Positions 1 to 6,441 of a DNA stretch of 6,937 bases are shown in pieces. Position 1 is the stretch's first letter, and the number at the start of each line of letters is the position of its first letter. The notes below the pieces were generated by a model. That model was given only the letters and a program-made list of their open reading frames with translations, had not been told where the DNA came from and did no database searches. Source of the stretch: Clostridia bacterium (GTDB lineage: Bacteria > Bacillota > Clostridia > TANB77 > UBA1234); contig CAAEBC010000064.1 of the NCBI GenBank assembly GCA_900753975.1, positions 1 through 6,937 on the forward strand. Direction: 5' to 3'. The position numbers and the translations under genes are program-made.

Positions 1-1
1 A

Positions 2-124
2 GAGTCTGGAAGACCATATGTAGTGTTGCATGGCGAACTAAAAAAAATAATAGATTCAAAACGTATAGAAGTAAGTTTATCGCATGAACGCGAATTTGCT
101 ATTGCTTTTGCGATAGTTACTTAA
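2..124 (+). CDS. acpS: Holo-[acyl-carrier-protein] synthase, C-terminal fragment
   Basis: This is the last 40 codons of a gene that begins before the window, ending at TAA 122-124. AcpS transfers the 4'-phosphopantetheine arm of coenzyme A to a serine of acyl carrier protein, which activates it for fatty acid synthesis in the cytoplasm. The fragment reads ESGRPYVVLHGELKK and then ends VSLSHEREFAIAFAIVT. The 'GRPYVVLHG' strand followed by a 'VSLSHxxExAIA' strand is the usual C-terminal pattern of AcpS-type phosphopantetheinyl transferases (for example 'GKPY...VSITHTKEYAAA' in Bacillus). The catalytic N-terminal half is outside the window and was not seen. metG follows after 27 bp with no terminator between, so cotranscription is likely. 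The family call rests only on this C-terminal motif. Confidence 0.82.
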   Translation, partial: ESGRPYVVLHGELKKIIDSKRIEVSLSHEREFAIAFAIVT

Positions 125-151
125 AAATAAAAAGAAAGAAGGAAAATATAT

Positions 152-2167
152 ATGAGAATTTTAATAGGAGGAGCTTGGCCTTATGCAAATTATAAGCTAC
201 ATTTAGGTCATGTCGCCGGTTTGATAGGTGGAGATTTATTAGCAAGATATCATAGAGCAAAAGGAGATGACGTGTTATACGTTTCTGGCTCAGACTGTCA
301 CGGAACACCAATTACAGAAAGAGCCAAAAAAGAAGGAACAACTCCAGAAGAGATATGCGAAAAATATCACGAGAACTTTGTTCAAACATTTAACGCACTA
401 TCTTTTTCTTATGATTTATATACTAAAACAGAAACACCATATCATGCAGAAAAAGTAAAAGAAATAATAAGAAAAATATATGAAAATGGATATATATATG
501 AAAAAATTGAACCACAAGCATATTGTGAAAAATGCGGAAAGTTTATGGCAGACAGAGAACTTTCAATAGTTTGTCCTAATTGTGGTAAAGTAACAAAATG
601 TGATTCTTGTGATTGTGGATATGTGCCAACAGAAAAAGATTTACTTGGAGCCACTTGTATAGAATGTGGTACTAAAGTTGTTCAAAGAGATAACAAAAAC
701 TTATATATAGCTTTATCAAAATTACAACCAGAAATAGAAGAATTAGTTAGAAAAAACGAAGTAAATTGGAGACCAAATGCCCAAAATGAAACCGACAAAT
801 ATTTAAAAGAGGGTCTTAGAGATAGAGCAATTACAAGAGATTTGGAATGGGGAATCGACGTACCAGTTGAAGGTTATGATGATAAAAAATTATATGTATG
901 GATAGAAGCTGTGCTTGGATACATCACAGCTACAATGAAAGTTTGTGAAGACAGAGGCTTAAACTGGGAAGACTACTGGAAGAGAGCAGATAAAATATAC
1001 ATGGTACATGGAAAAGATAATATTGTTTTCCATAGCATAATTTTCCCTGGACTTATTTTGGCACTTAGAGAAGGTGTACAAGTACCAGATATGATAGTTT
1101 CATCTGAATACCTAAACTTCAATAACGAAAAAGCATCTAAGAGTAAAGGAAATGCCATATCTGCAATAGATATGGCAGAAAAATATAACTCAGATACAAC
1201 AAGATTCCACCTAATAAATAACGGACCAGAAAGAAAAGACACAAACTTTAGCTTACTTGACTATGTAACAACACATAATAACGAAATAACAAACAAGTAT
1301 GGAAACTTTGTAAATAGAACTTTAAAATTCAAAGGCTTAGACGAAATTCCAAATGGTAAATTAGACGAAGATATAAAGAAATTAATCGAAACATCATATA
1401 AAGAAGTTGGTGAAGCAATAGAAAAACTTGAATTTAAAGAAGCTTCAACAAAAGCAATAAGACTTATAGAAGAAGCAAATAAATATTATGATGATAGAAA
1501 ACCTTGGATAGAGTTTAAAGAAGACATGTCTGCATTTAACGATACAATGTTTACGTGTGCTACATTAATCATAAACATAGCAAACATTATGGAGCCATTT
1601 ATGCCAGCATCTTCAGAGAAAATACGTAAGATATTTGGAGAAGAAAAAGCAGTTTGGAAATTTACTGAAGTAAAACCTGGAATAAAACTAGACAACATTG
1701 AAGTGCTATTTACAAAGATTGATGAAAAAGAAATTATAAAAGAAATTGAAGAACAAAAAGCAAAAGCACTAGCACTTGAAAAACAAAAAGCTAGAGAAGA
1801 AAAAGAAAAGCAAAAAGAAGCAGAAAGAAAAGAAAAATCAAAAGAGGAAATAACAATCGACTACTTAGATAAAATAAGTTTGAAAGTAGCAAAAGTGTTA
1901 GAAGCAGAAGAAGTTGAAGGCTCAGATAAATTGTTAAAATTAAAAGTAAGTTTGGGCTTAGAGGAAAGACAAATAGTTGCAGGAATCAAAAAATATTACA
2001 AACTAGAAGAATTAATTGGCAAAAAGATAGTAATTGTTGCTAATTTAAAACCGGCAAAATTAAAAGGAATAGAATCACAAGGAATGGTACTTGCAGCTGG
2101 TGATGGTGATATAGTTAGGGTGCTAACTGTGGATGACGAAATAGAACTAGGTGCGGACGTACACTAA
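152..2167 (+). CDS. metG: Methionyl-tRNA synthetase with C-terminal tRNA-binding domain
   Basis: This cytoplasmic class I synthetase charges tRNA-Met with methionine at the expense of ATP. The 671-aa protein starts at ATG 152, 8 nt after AGAAGGA (137-143). The Rossmann core opens with GGAWPYANYKLHLGH, in which HLGH (17-20) is the HIGH signature. KASKS (327-331) is the KMSKS signature. Between them lie nine cysteines (125, 128, 141, 144, 150, 153, 155, 169, 172) forming four CxxC pairs, as in the two-zinc-knuckle MetRS subgroup. Residues about 370-520 are the helical anticodon-binding domain. Residues 522-567 are a Lys/Glu-rich, probably coiled-coil linker. Residues 569-671 are an EMAP/Arc1p-like OB fold (ISLKVAKV, ending near ESQGMVLAA) that binds tRNA and dimerises. 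The 'GGAWPYAN...SGSDCHGTPI' core resembles what I recall of the second MetRS of Bacillus cereus-group species rather than the B. subtilis housekeeping enzyme; this subtype is inferred from memory. It lies 27 bp after acpS and is probably in the same operon. Confidence 0.97.
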   Translation: MRILIGGAWPYANYKLHLGHVAGLIGGDLLARYHRAKGDDVLYVSGSDCHGTPITERAKKEGTTPEEICEKYHENFVQTFNALSFSYDLYTKTETPYHAEKVKEIIRKIYENGYIYEKIEPQAYCEKCGKFMADRELSIVCPNCGKVTKCDSCDCGYVPTEKDLLGATCIECGTKVVQRDNKNLYIALSKLQPEIEELVRKNEVNWRPNAQNETDKYLKEGLRDRAITRDLEWGIDVPVEGYDDKKLYVWIEAVLGYITATMKVCEDRGLNWEDYWKRADKIYMVHGKDNIVFHSIIFPGLILALREGVQVPDMIVSSEYLNFNNEKASKSKGNAISAIDMAEKYNSDTTRFHLINNGPERKDTNFSLLDYVTTHNNEITNKYGNFVNRTLKFKGLDEIPNGKLDEDIKKLIETSYKEVGEAIEKLEFKEASTKAIRLIEEANKYYDDRKPWIEFKEDMSAFNDTMFTCATLIINIANIMEPFMPASSEKIRKIFGEEKAVWKFTEVKPGIKLDNIEVLFTKIDEKEIIKEIEEQKAKALALEKQKAREEKEKQKEAERKEKSKEEITIDYLDKISLKVAKVLEAEEVEGSDKLLKLKVSLGLEERQIVAGIKKYYKLEELIGKKIVIVANLKPAKLKGIESQGMVLAAGDGDIVRVLTVDDEIELGADVH

Positions 2168-2225
2168 TAGTTATTAAAAAATATAGTTTTATGATTAAAT
2201 TAATTATTTAAAGGTATAAAATGTG

Positions 2226-2267
2226 GCAAGATAAAAATTTACACAGTGAATTTTTATCTTGCTTTTT
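2226..2267. terminator. Rho-independent terminator between convergent metG and the exchanger gene
   Basis: A perfect 14-bp inverted repeat, GCAAGATAAAAATT (2226-2239) with AATTTTTATCTTGC (2249-2262), can extend by a T-G wobble, A-T and C-G to leave an ACA triloop. On the plus strand the T-rich tail TTTTTATTT follows directly, so it should end metG transcription about 60 bp after its stop. On the minus strand the stem is followed by CACATTTTA, a weaker tail. It may also stop the convergent exchanger transcript, but less efficiently. The rest of 2168-2277 shows nothing else. Confidence 0.88.
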
Positions 2268-2277
2268 ATTTGAAACA

Positions 2278-3231
2278 TTAGGAAAACAATAGTAAAGTGT
2301 TTATCAGATAAACACCTAAGAGTGTTAAGCCTTTCAATCTTGTAACTGTATTTTTTTGCCCAATATCCTTATAAACCCAAAAAATTAAAGTAGAGACGAT
2401 AAGTAAAATTAACTCATTATTAAAGGAAATGTCATAAGTAATCGGGTGTATCAAACAAGACGAGCCTAACACTAGTAAAAGATTTAAAATATTTGAACCT
2501 ATTATATTTCCAACAGCAATGTCACTGTTTCTTTTAATTCCAGAAATAATGCATGTGGCAAGTTCAGGCAGGCTTGTGCCAATTGCAACAATACTAAGGC
2601 CAACAATACTTTCACTTATACCAAAAAAGTTTGAAAGAGATACAGCATTATCAACTACAAAGTCTCCACCAAATTTTAGCAAAAGTATACCTATAATTAT
2701 TTTTACAATGCACGATAATATACTTATATTTTTATTGCTTTGCAAAGCTATAGAATCGCTAATATTTTTTTCTTTATTTTCACGCAAGCTTTCTAAAATA
2801 GTGTATAATAAGTATGCCAAAAACAATAAAAGGAGAAAAGCACCATAAGTTCTAGTGAGTACATGATTTAAATTCCCAAAAGCCAGAACTAAGACTGTAG
2901 ATAGTAGCGAGAATGTTATATAGTTTTCTGTGCTTTTGATGTTCATATCTATTGGGGTTATAATTGCGGAAACACCTAATATTAATAACAAGTTGCAAAT
3001 GTTGCTACCTATCACATTACCAAGAGTCAATTCAGAATAACCATTAACTGCGGATGTTAGTGAAATGAAAAATTCTGGCAAAGATGTACCAATTGCAACT
3101 ATTGTTAAACCAATCAATAACTCAGAAACATGAAATTTTTTAGCTACATCACTTGCCCCTTGAACTAAAAAATCTGCTCCTTTTATTAACATGAAAAAAC
3201 CAATTATTATAAATATACAACTAAAAAACAT
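2278..3231 (-). CDS. CaCA-family sodium/calcium exchanger (YrbG-like)
   Basis: This is a polytopic inner-membrane antiporter of the Ca2+:cation antiporter family, expected to exchange Ca2+ for Na+ (or K+/H+) across the membrane. The 317-aa length and the two internal alpha repeats are typical. Repeat 1 (about 41-86) holds GLTIVAIGTSLPE and GNVIGSN (71-77). Repeat 2 (about 211-256) holds GLSIVAIGTSLPE and GNIIGSN (241-247). The glutamates in GTSLPE, E53 and E223, correspond to the ion-coordinating acidic residues of the family. About ten hydrophobic segments flank a charged loop near 147-168 (SLRENKEKNISDS), the usual link between the two inverted halves. The ATG at 3231 is preceded by AAGAGGGA (3237-3244 on the complement) at 5 nt. 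The gene is convergent with metG and divergent from tatD, so it is probably a single-gene transcript. Ion specificity cannot be read from the sequence. Confidence 0.95.
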   Translation of the reverse strand: MFFSCIFIIIGFFMLIKGADFLVQGASDVAKKFHVSELLIGLTIVAIGTSLPEFFISLTSAVNGYSELTLGNVIGSNICNLLLILGVSAIITPIDMNIKSTENYITFSLLSTVLVLAFGNLNHVLTRTYGAFLLLLFLAYLLYTILESLRENKEKNISDSIALQSNKNISILSCIVKIIIGILLLKFGGDFVVDNAVSLSNFFGISESIVGLSIVAIGTSLPELATCIISGIKRNSDIAVGNIIGSNILNLLLVLGSSCLIHPITYDISFNNELILLIVSTLIFWVYKDIGQKNTVTRLKGLTLLGVYLINTLLLFS

Positions 3232-3272
3232 AAAAATCCCTCTTAGATATTTTTACACGAAAAATAGTGAAT

Positions 3273-3300
3273 ATACTAAAAAATAAAGTTTATAGGTAAA
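3273..3300 (-). promoter_or_regulatory. Candidate promoter of the exchanger gene in the divergent intergenic region
   Basis: On the minus strand TTTACC (complement of 3295-3300) and TAGTAT (complement of 3273-3278) are separated by 16 bp, each matching 4 of 6 sigma-A consensus bases. The same 104-bp gap (3232-3335) must also hold the tatD promoter. The best plus-strand -10 is TATACT (3272-3277), but its nearest -35-like TTTACA (3252-3257) is only 14 bp away. The two predicted -10 boxes overlap, so the divergent promoters may interfere. The assignments are weak because the whole gap is AT-rich. Confidence 0.3.
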
Positions 3301-3335
3301 ACTAAAAACCTAAATTTACAAAAAGGAAAACAAAT

Positions 3336-4097
3336 ATGAAAATAATAGATTCACACGCACATCTTATGGACGAGATGTATAAAGAAGATATAGATGAAGT
3401 GCTAAAAAGATGCACAGAAAGTGATTTGGAATACGTAATAAATATTGGATACAGTAAAGAAACATCTCAGAAAGCAATAGAATTTGCAAACAAATACGAC
3501 TGGATATATGCAGTAGTTGGAATGCATCCAGACGAATGTAATACAGAAGATACAGATATTAGTTTTATAAAAGACTATGCTAAAAATAAAAAAGTCGTTG
3601 CCATAGGTGAAATTGGTTTAGATTATCATTATCCAGAAACAAACAAAGAGACTCAAAAAGAATTTTTTATAAAACAAATACAGTTAGCAAACGAACTATC
3701 ATTACCAGTTGTAATTCATAACAGAGATGCAGATATGGATATGTTAGAAATTTTAAAAGAAAATAAGATAAATAAAAACTTTGTAATGCATTGCTTTTCA
3801 TCGAGTTTAGAAGTTGCAAAAGAAATAATTAAAATGGATGGATACATATCACTTTCAGGAACAGTTACTTTTAAAAATGCAAAAAAAATAGCAGAGGTTG
3901 CAAAAATAATTCCGGAAGATAGATTACTAATTGAGACAGATTGCCCATATCTTACTCCAGAGCCAAATCGCGGAAAAAGAAACGAACCTAAAAACGTTTG
4001 GGATACCTTAAGAAAGATATCAGAAATAAGAAATATAAATGTGGAAGAATTAGCATATATTACAAATAGAAACACAAAAAAATTCTATAATATATAA
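3336..4097 (+). CDS. tatD: TatD-family metal-dependent hydrolase (DNase)
   Basis: This 253-aa cytoplasmic TIM-barrel hydrolase belongs to the amidohydrolase superfamily. TatD proteins are 3'-5' DNA/RNA exonucleases linked to DNA repair and nucleic acid turnover. The metal ligands are all visible: H7 and H9 in IDSHAHL, E92 in VAIGEIGLDYHY, H128 in PVVIHNRDA, H152 in FVMHCFSSS, and D202 in LIETDCPYLTPEP. The protein is full length for the family (about 255-260 aa) and appears intact. Start ATG 3336 follows AAAAGGA (3321-3327) with an 8-nt spacer. In Firmicutes this ortholog (YabD in B. subtilis) usually follows metG directly; here the oppositely oriented exchanger gene lies between them. No terminator is seen after the stop, and a new promoter begins 18 bp downstream. 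Confidence 0.95.
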   Translation: MKIIDSHAHLMDEMYKEDIDEVLKRCTESDLEYVINIGYSKETSQKAIEFANKYDWIYAVVGMHPDECNTEDTDISFIKDYAKNKKVVAIGEIGLDYHYPETNKETQKEFFIKQIQLANELSLPVVIHNRDADMDMLEILKENKINKNFVMHCFSSSLEVAKEIIKMDGYISLSGTVTFKNAKKIAEVAKIIPEDRLLIETDCPYLTPEPNRGKRNEPKNVWDTLRKISEIRNINVEELAYITNRNTKKFYNI

Positions 4098-4099
4098 AT

Positions 4100-4136
4100 T
4101 ACATTTTATTGACTTTGACACTAAATATTAAATGTA
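4100..4136. repeat. Interrupted palindrome around the -35 box of the prepilin-like gene
   Basis: TACATTT (4100-4106) and AAATGTA (4130-4136) are exact reverse complements separated by 23 bp. They are centred on the -35 hexamer TTGACA at 4115-4120. One arm lies upstream of the -35 and the other ends just before the -10. This could be an operator for a dimeric regulator. With 7-bp arms in AT-rich DNA, chance is a serious alternative. Confidence 0.3.
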
Positions 4137-4143
4137 GTAAAAT
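4115..4143 (+). promoter_or_regulatory. Sigma-A-type promoter of the prepilin-like gene
   Basis: A consensus -35 TTGACA (4115-4120), a 17-bp spacer and -10 TAAAAT (4138-4143) predict transcription starting near 4150. The mRNA leader would be about 28 nt. This argues against an in-frame ATG at 4160, which would lie only about 10 nt from the 5' end with no ribosome binding site. It supports the ATG at 4178. A TATAAT at 4143-4148 overlaps but is badly spaced from any -35. Confidence 0.8.
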
Positions 4144-4163
4144 ATAATTAAGTATATTTATGC

Positions 4164-4169
4164 GAGGAG
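4164..4169 (+). promoter_or_regulatory. Ribosome binding site that fixes the start at 4178
   Basis: GAGGAG at 4164-4169 lies 8 nt before ATG 4178, an ideal spacing. The longer in-frame reading from ATG 4160 contains this site within its own codons and has no ribosome binding site of its own, so 4178 is preferred. Confidence 0.85.
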
Positions 4170-4177
4170 TGGATACC

Positions 4178-5650
4178 ATGAGAGAGAATAAAGGTATTTC
4201 GATGATAACCTTAGTTATAACAATAATATGTATGGTTATATTTTTAAGTTTGGCATATAGAATTGGAACTAGATATATATTTGAATCCAAAGAGGAAGAA
4301 AGAACCGCATTAGTTGCTGTTTTATCGGATGTTGTGACGAGAAGACAAAATGACAGATACGTGGGGATTGGTGATACTACCTTACATTACGTTGGTTATC
4401 ATATAAGCTCTGGAGATTACGATGAAATATCTAAAAACTTTGAAAATCCAAACAGAATGTATGAGCCAGGACTTTGGTACATATTAGATGCAGATAAAGC
4501 TCAAGATTTGGAAATATTAGAAGCTCAAAACCACTTGGTAGAAGATTTAAAAAGCAAAACAGAAGGCGAAGATAAAAAATACATTGCTGTATCAAACTAT
4601 TACACAGGTGAAGTTGAACTTCTAAAATACGAAGAAGTAAAAGACATAGTAGATAGCATCGTAGCTGGAAATAGCGATAATGAAAATGGTTGTGAACATG
4701 AATATACAATGGTATCTTGTACAGAAGCTTCAGTATGTACAAAATGTGGAAAGATAATGATGCACGCATTAGGACACGACTTTAATTTACCAGAGCCAAC
4801 ATGTACAGAGGATAGAAAATGTAAGAGATGCGGATACATAGATAAAAAAGCATTAGGACATGAATATGTAACAGACTTATCTTATAATGACAATGGTCAC
4901 TTTAATAAATGTATTAGATATGACGTTTGTAAAGCTGTTGGAAATTTTGAAGATCATGATAGAAAATATGCATTAGTTCCTGGAGATGAGTGGATACACG
5001 TGGTAAGATGTGATATCTGCGGTTGGGAAAATTTGACCGAAGCATGTACAAAAGCTGTAAGGACGAAAGATTTAATTTATCACGTAGAGTATTGTACAAA
5101 ATGTTTTAAAGAAAAAGATGTGGAGCATGATGAAATAAAAAAATACAAATGGTACGACGAAGATGAGCACATAGTTTATTGTGATACTTGTAAAGGAGAA
5201 CTATATAAAGAAGAACACGTTGATATAGAAAAGCCTTATGGTATTTGCGATAAATGTGATGGTGTATTAAATATGAAAAGAGAACCAGAAATAAAAAGTG
5301 TTACAATGAAAAATATTACACCTCAAGCGGAAGAAGCATATTTTGCAAAGAGAGGGGATAAAATAGAAATAAGAATCGAGGTTTCAATGCTTTTATCGGG
5401 TGCACCAACGGTAAAACTTCAAGATAGAGTTATAAAAGAAGAAAGTATAAAACAAGAAGAAGCACTTGTTTGGATAGCAGAGATAAATACAGCAGATTAT
5501 TTATTTGATGAAGGACTTATGAATATAGAAATAAACAATATAAAATCACTTTGGGGAATAAAAGGAGCAGATGTATTTGAAACAACAGATGACAAATACA
5601 TCACATACGATTCAACTAAACCACAGTATATATACATTCCTACGGATTAG
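4178..5650 (+). CDS. Prepilin-like surface protein with CxxC zinc-ribbon-like repeats
   Basis: The 490-aa protein starts MRENKGISMITLVITII, a short basic leader, a glycine and then about 20 hydrophobic residues. This is the pattern of class III (type IV) prepilin leaders. Cleavage would fall after G6 and leave I7 first. Mature position 5 is T11 where the conserved Glu would be, so assembly into a classical pilus is uncertain. Residues 35-165 are a mixed region of unknown fold. Residues 172-360 hold 18 cysteines, mostly CxxC pairs (187/190, 215/218, 278/281, 306/309, 335/338, 357/360) with interspersed His. The first two repeats share 'CTE..CxxCG....ALGH' (LGH at 198-200 and 227-229, 28-29 residues apart); the later ones have diverged. 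Such repeats occur in exported Firmicutes proteins and may bind zinc. Residues 370-490 look beta-rich and Ig-like, but this is weak. No second membrane segment or sorting signal is visible. It has its own promoter and I do not recognise its specific function. A pseudopilin or an anchored adhesin are both possible. Confidence 0.85.
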   Translation: MRENKGISMITLVITIICMVIFLSLAYRIGTRYIFESKEEERTALVAVLSDVVTRRQNDRYVGIGDTTLHYVGYHISSGDYDEISKNFENPNRMYEPGLWYILDADKAQDLEILEAQNHLVEDLKSKTEGEDKKYIAVSNYYTGEVELLKYEEVKDIVDSIVAGNSDNENGCEHEYTMVSCTEASVCTKCGKIMMHALGHDFNLPEPTCTEDRKCKRCGYIDKKALGHEYVTDLSYNDNGHFNKCIRYDVCKAVGNFEDHDRKYALVPGDEWIHVVRCDICGWENLTEACTKAVRTKDLIYHVEYCTKCFKEKDVEHDEIKKYKWYDEDEHIVYCDTCKGELYKEEHVDIEKPYGICDKCDGVLNMKREPEIKSVTMKNITPQAEEAYFAKRGDKIEIRIEVSMLLSGAPTVKLQDRVIKEESIKQEEALVWIAEINTADYLFDEGLMNIEINNIKSLWGIKGADVFETTDDKYITYDSTKPQYIYIPTD

Positions 5651-5662
5651 TAAAAAAATTAC

Positions 5663-5691
5663 TAGACAACGTAAATATGAATTGATATAAT
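5663..5691 (+). promoter_or_regulatory. Sigma-A-type promoter with extended -10 for the FxLYD-like gene
   Basis: TAGACA (5663-5668, 5 of 6 to TTGACA), a 17-bp spacer and a perfect TATAAT (5686-5691), preceded by TGA, make an extended -10 promoter. Transcription should begin near 5698, giving a leader of about 29 nt. It lies 13 bp after the stop of the prepilin-like gene, and no terminator is visible between them, so the second gene probably receives both its own and read-through transcription. Confidence 0.78.
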
Positions 5692-5712
5692 AACTTATAG
5701 AAATCACAAAAG

Positions 5713-5718
5713 AGGAGG
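5713..5718 (+). promoter_or_regulatory. Strong ribosome binding site for a TTG start
   Basis: A perfect AGGAGG within AGAGGAGGAG (5711-5720) precedes TTG 5727 by 8 nt. There is no ATG or GTG early in this frame before the membrane segment, so the TTG start is well supported and the strong site may compensate for the weak start codon. Confidence 0.88.
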
Positions 5719-5726
5719 AGATTAAT

Positions 5727-6278
5727 TTGGAAGAAAAAAACAATAAAGAAACACCAACTAGTGGAACAGAAAAAAAAGCATTTTGGATTATAGGTATTGC
5801 GTTAATAATATTTTTAATAATATTATTTGGTAGTCTTATTGGACTAAAGATAACAAGAGATAGGGTAAATAATGTTATTAAAAACCAAGGAAAGAATAGT
5901 GGAGAATTAGGTGAAGTAGTTCAAAACTATGAAGAGCTAGAAAATGGAGTAAAAATAAATACAAGTGAAGAAGTAAGAGATGCAGAATTTGTTAAAGACG
6001 GTATTAGATTATCTCATTTCAATATCGATGAAATAGATGGTTTCTCTACAGTTTCAGCAAGTATTGAAAATATGACACAAGAAGTTATCAAAGATATTAC
6101 AATAGTAGTAAAGATGTATGATTCAAATAATGCATTACTTGCTGAATTTTCAGCAGTAACATCATCAATAGAACCAGAAAATATGGATATTATTAATTCA
6201 CAAATCATGAAAAGTTGTGCAAACACAGCAAAAGTTGAAGCTGATATAATTGTTGCTGGTAGCATTTCGGGAGAATAG
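5727..6278 (+). CDS. Single-pass membrane protein with FxLYD-like extracytoplasmic domain
   Basis: This 183-aa protein starts at TTG. Residues 1-17 are hydrophilic and charged (MEEKNNKETPTSGTEKK). Residues 18-40 form one transmembrane helix (AFWIIGIALIIFLIILFGSL), probably an uncleaved anchor with the C-terminus outside. Residues 41-85 are a charged linker. Residues 88-176 form a beta-rich domain with the order 'VSASIENMTQEVIKDITIVVKMYD...LLAEFSAVTSSIEP'. This resembles FxLYD or DUF3426-type domains, in which a 'G.v.N.t...i.di.v.v..yD..g.....' strand pattern recurs in membrane-anchored Firmicutes proteins. Two structural Met residues and a lone C164 are present, with no lipobox. The promoter and AGGAGG site are its own, and a strong terminator follows 14 bp after the stop. 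The biochemical role is unknown, and the domain resemblance is from memory of the pattern. The adjacent prepilin-like gene suggests an envelope function. Confidence 0.85.
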   Translation: MEEKNNKETPTSGTEKKAFWIIGIALIIFLIILFGSLIGLKITRDRVNNVIKNQGKNSGELGEVVQNYEELENGVKINTSEEVRDAEFVKDGIRLSHFNIDEIDGFSTVSASIENMTQEVIKDITIVVKMYDSNNALLAEFSAVTSSIEPENMDIINSQIMKSCANTAKVEADIIVAGSISGE

Positions 6279-6291
6279 AAAAGATATTTAT

Positions 6292-6327
6292 ATAGACTGT
6301 ATCAAAAAAGATACGGTCTATTTTTTT
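6292..6327 (+). terminator. Rho-independent terminator after the FxLYD-like gene
   Basis: ATAGACTGTATC (6292-6303) pairs with GATACGGTCTAT (6310-6321) over 12 bp with a single T-G wobble. It closes an AAAAAA loop and is followed by seven T residues (6321-6327). It should end the transcript of the preceding gene and isolates the last gene's regulatory region. Confidence 0.93.
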
Positions 6328-6328
6328 G

Positions 6329-6420
6329 CGTAAAATTTTAAGAATATAGGAGTGTCCCTTTTTCTCAAAAATGAGAAATTTCCTCCGTCCCTTTTTCTCA
6401 CTTTTTTCAAAATTCTTACG
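6329..6420. repeat. REP/MITE-like intergenic repeat element
   Basis: The 14-mer GTCCCTTTTTCTCA occurs twice in direct orientation (6354-6367 and 6387-6400). Between the copies is a perfect hairpin, TTTCTCA (6361-6367), AAAA loop, TGAGAAA (6372-6378), nested within GGAG (6349-6352) pairing with CTCC (6383-6386). Outer arms CGTAAAATTTT (6329-6339) and AAAATTCTTACG (6409-6420) pair with one bulged base, giving a foldable unit of about 92 bp. From memory, strings of this kind ('GGGAC..', 'TGAGAAAAAGGGAC') recur between genes in Clostridia and are often mobilised by REP-associated transposases. No transposase is present in the window. Confidence 0.6.
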
Positions 6421-6441
6421 GAGATAGGTTGTTTGAGAAAT

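Noticed and set aside
125..151. Possible T-box or other riboswitch controlling metG
   Set aside because: The gap between acpS and metG is only 27 bp and holds just a ribosome binding site, with no room for a leader RNA structure.
973..1242. Open frame of 89 codons on the minus strand inside metG
   Set aside because: It lies entirely opposite conserved MetRS coding sequence, including the KMSKS region, with no ribosome binding site or recognisable motif. It is a shadow of metG, as are the other minus-strand frames at 117-311, 442-654 and 1486-1698.
4160..4177. Upstream in-frame ATG at 4160 that would lengthen the prepilin-like protein by six residues
   Set aside because: It would lie about 10 nt from the predicted transcript end with no ribosome binding site, and it would place the real GAGGAG site inside the coding region. 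ATG 4178 also gives the correct short basic prepilin leader.
4431..4839. Two overlapping minus-strand frames opposite the prepilin-like gene
   Set aside because: Their leucine- and histidine-rich translations follow from the complement of the plus-strand codon pattern, and neither has a promoter or ribosome binding site.
6371..6427. 18-codon frame in the REP-like element encoding a cationic hydrophobic peptide (MRNFLRPFFSLFSKFLRR)
   Set aside because: The nearest GGAG is about 18 nt upstream, too far for a ribosome binding site. The frame lies wholly in a repeat with symmetric structure and has no promoter.
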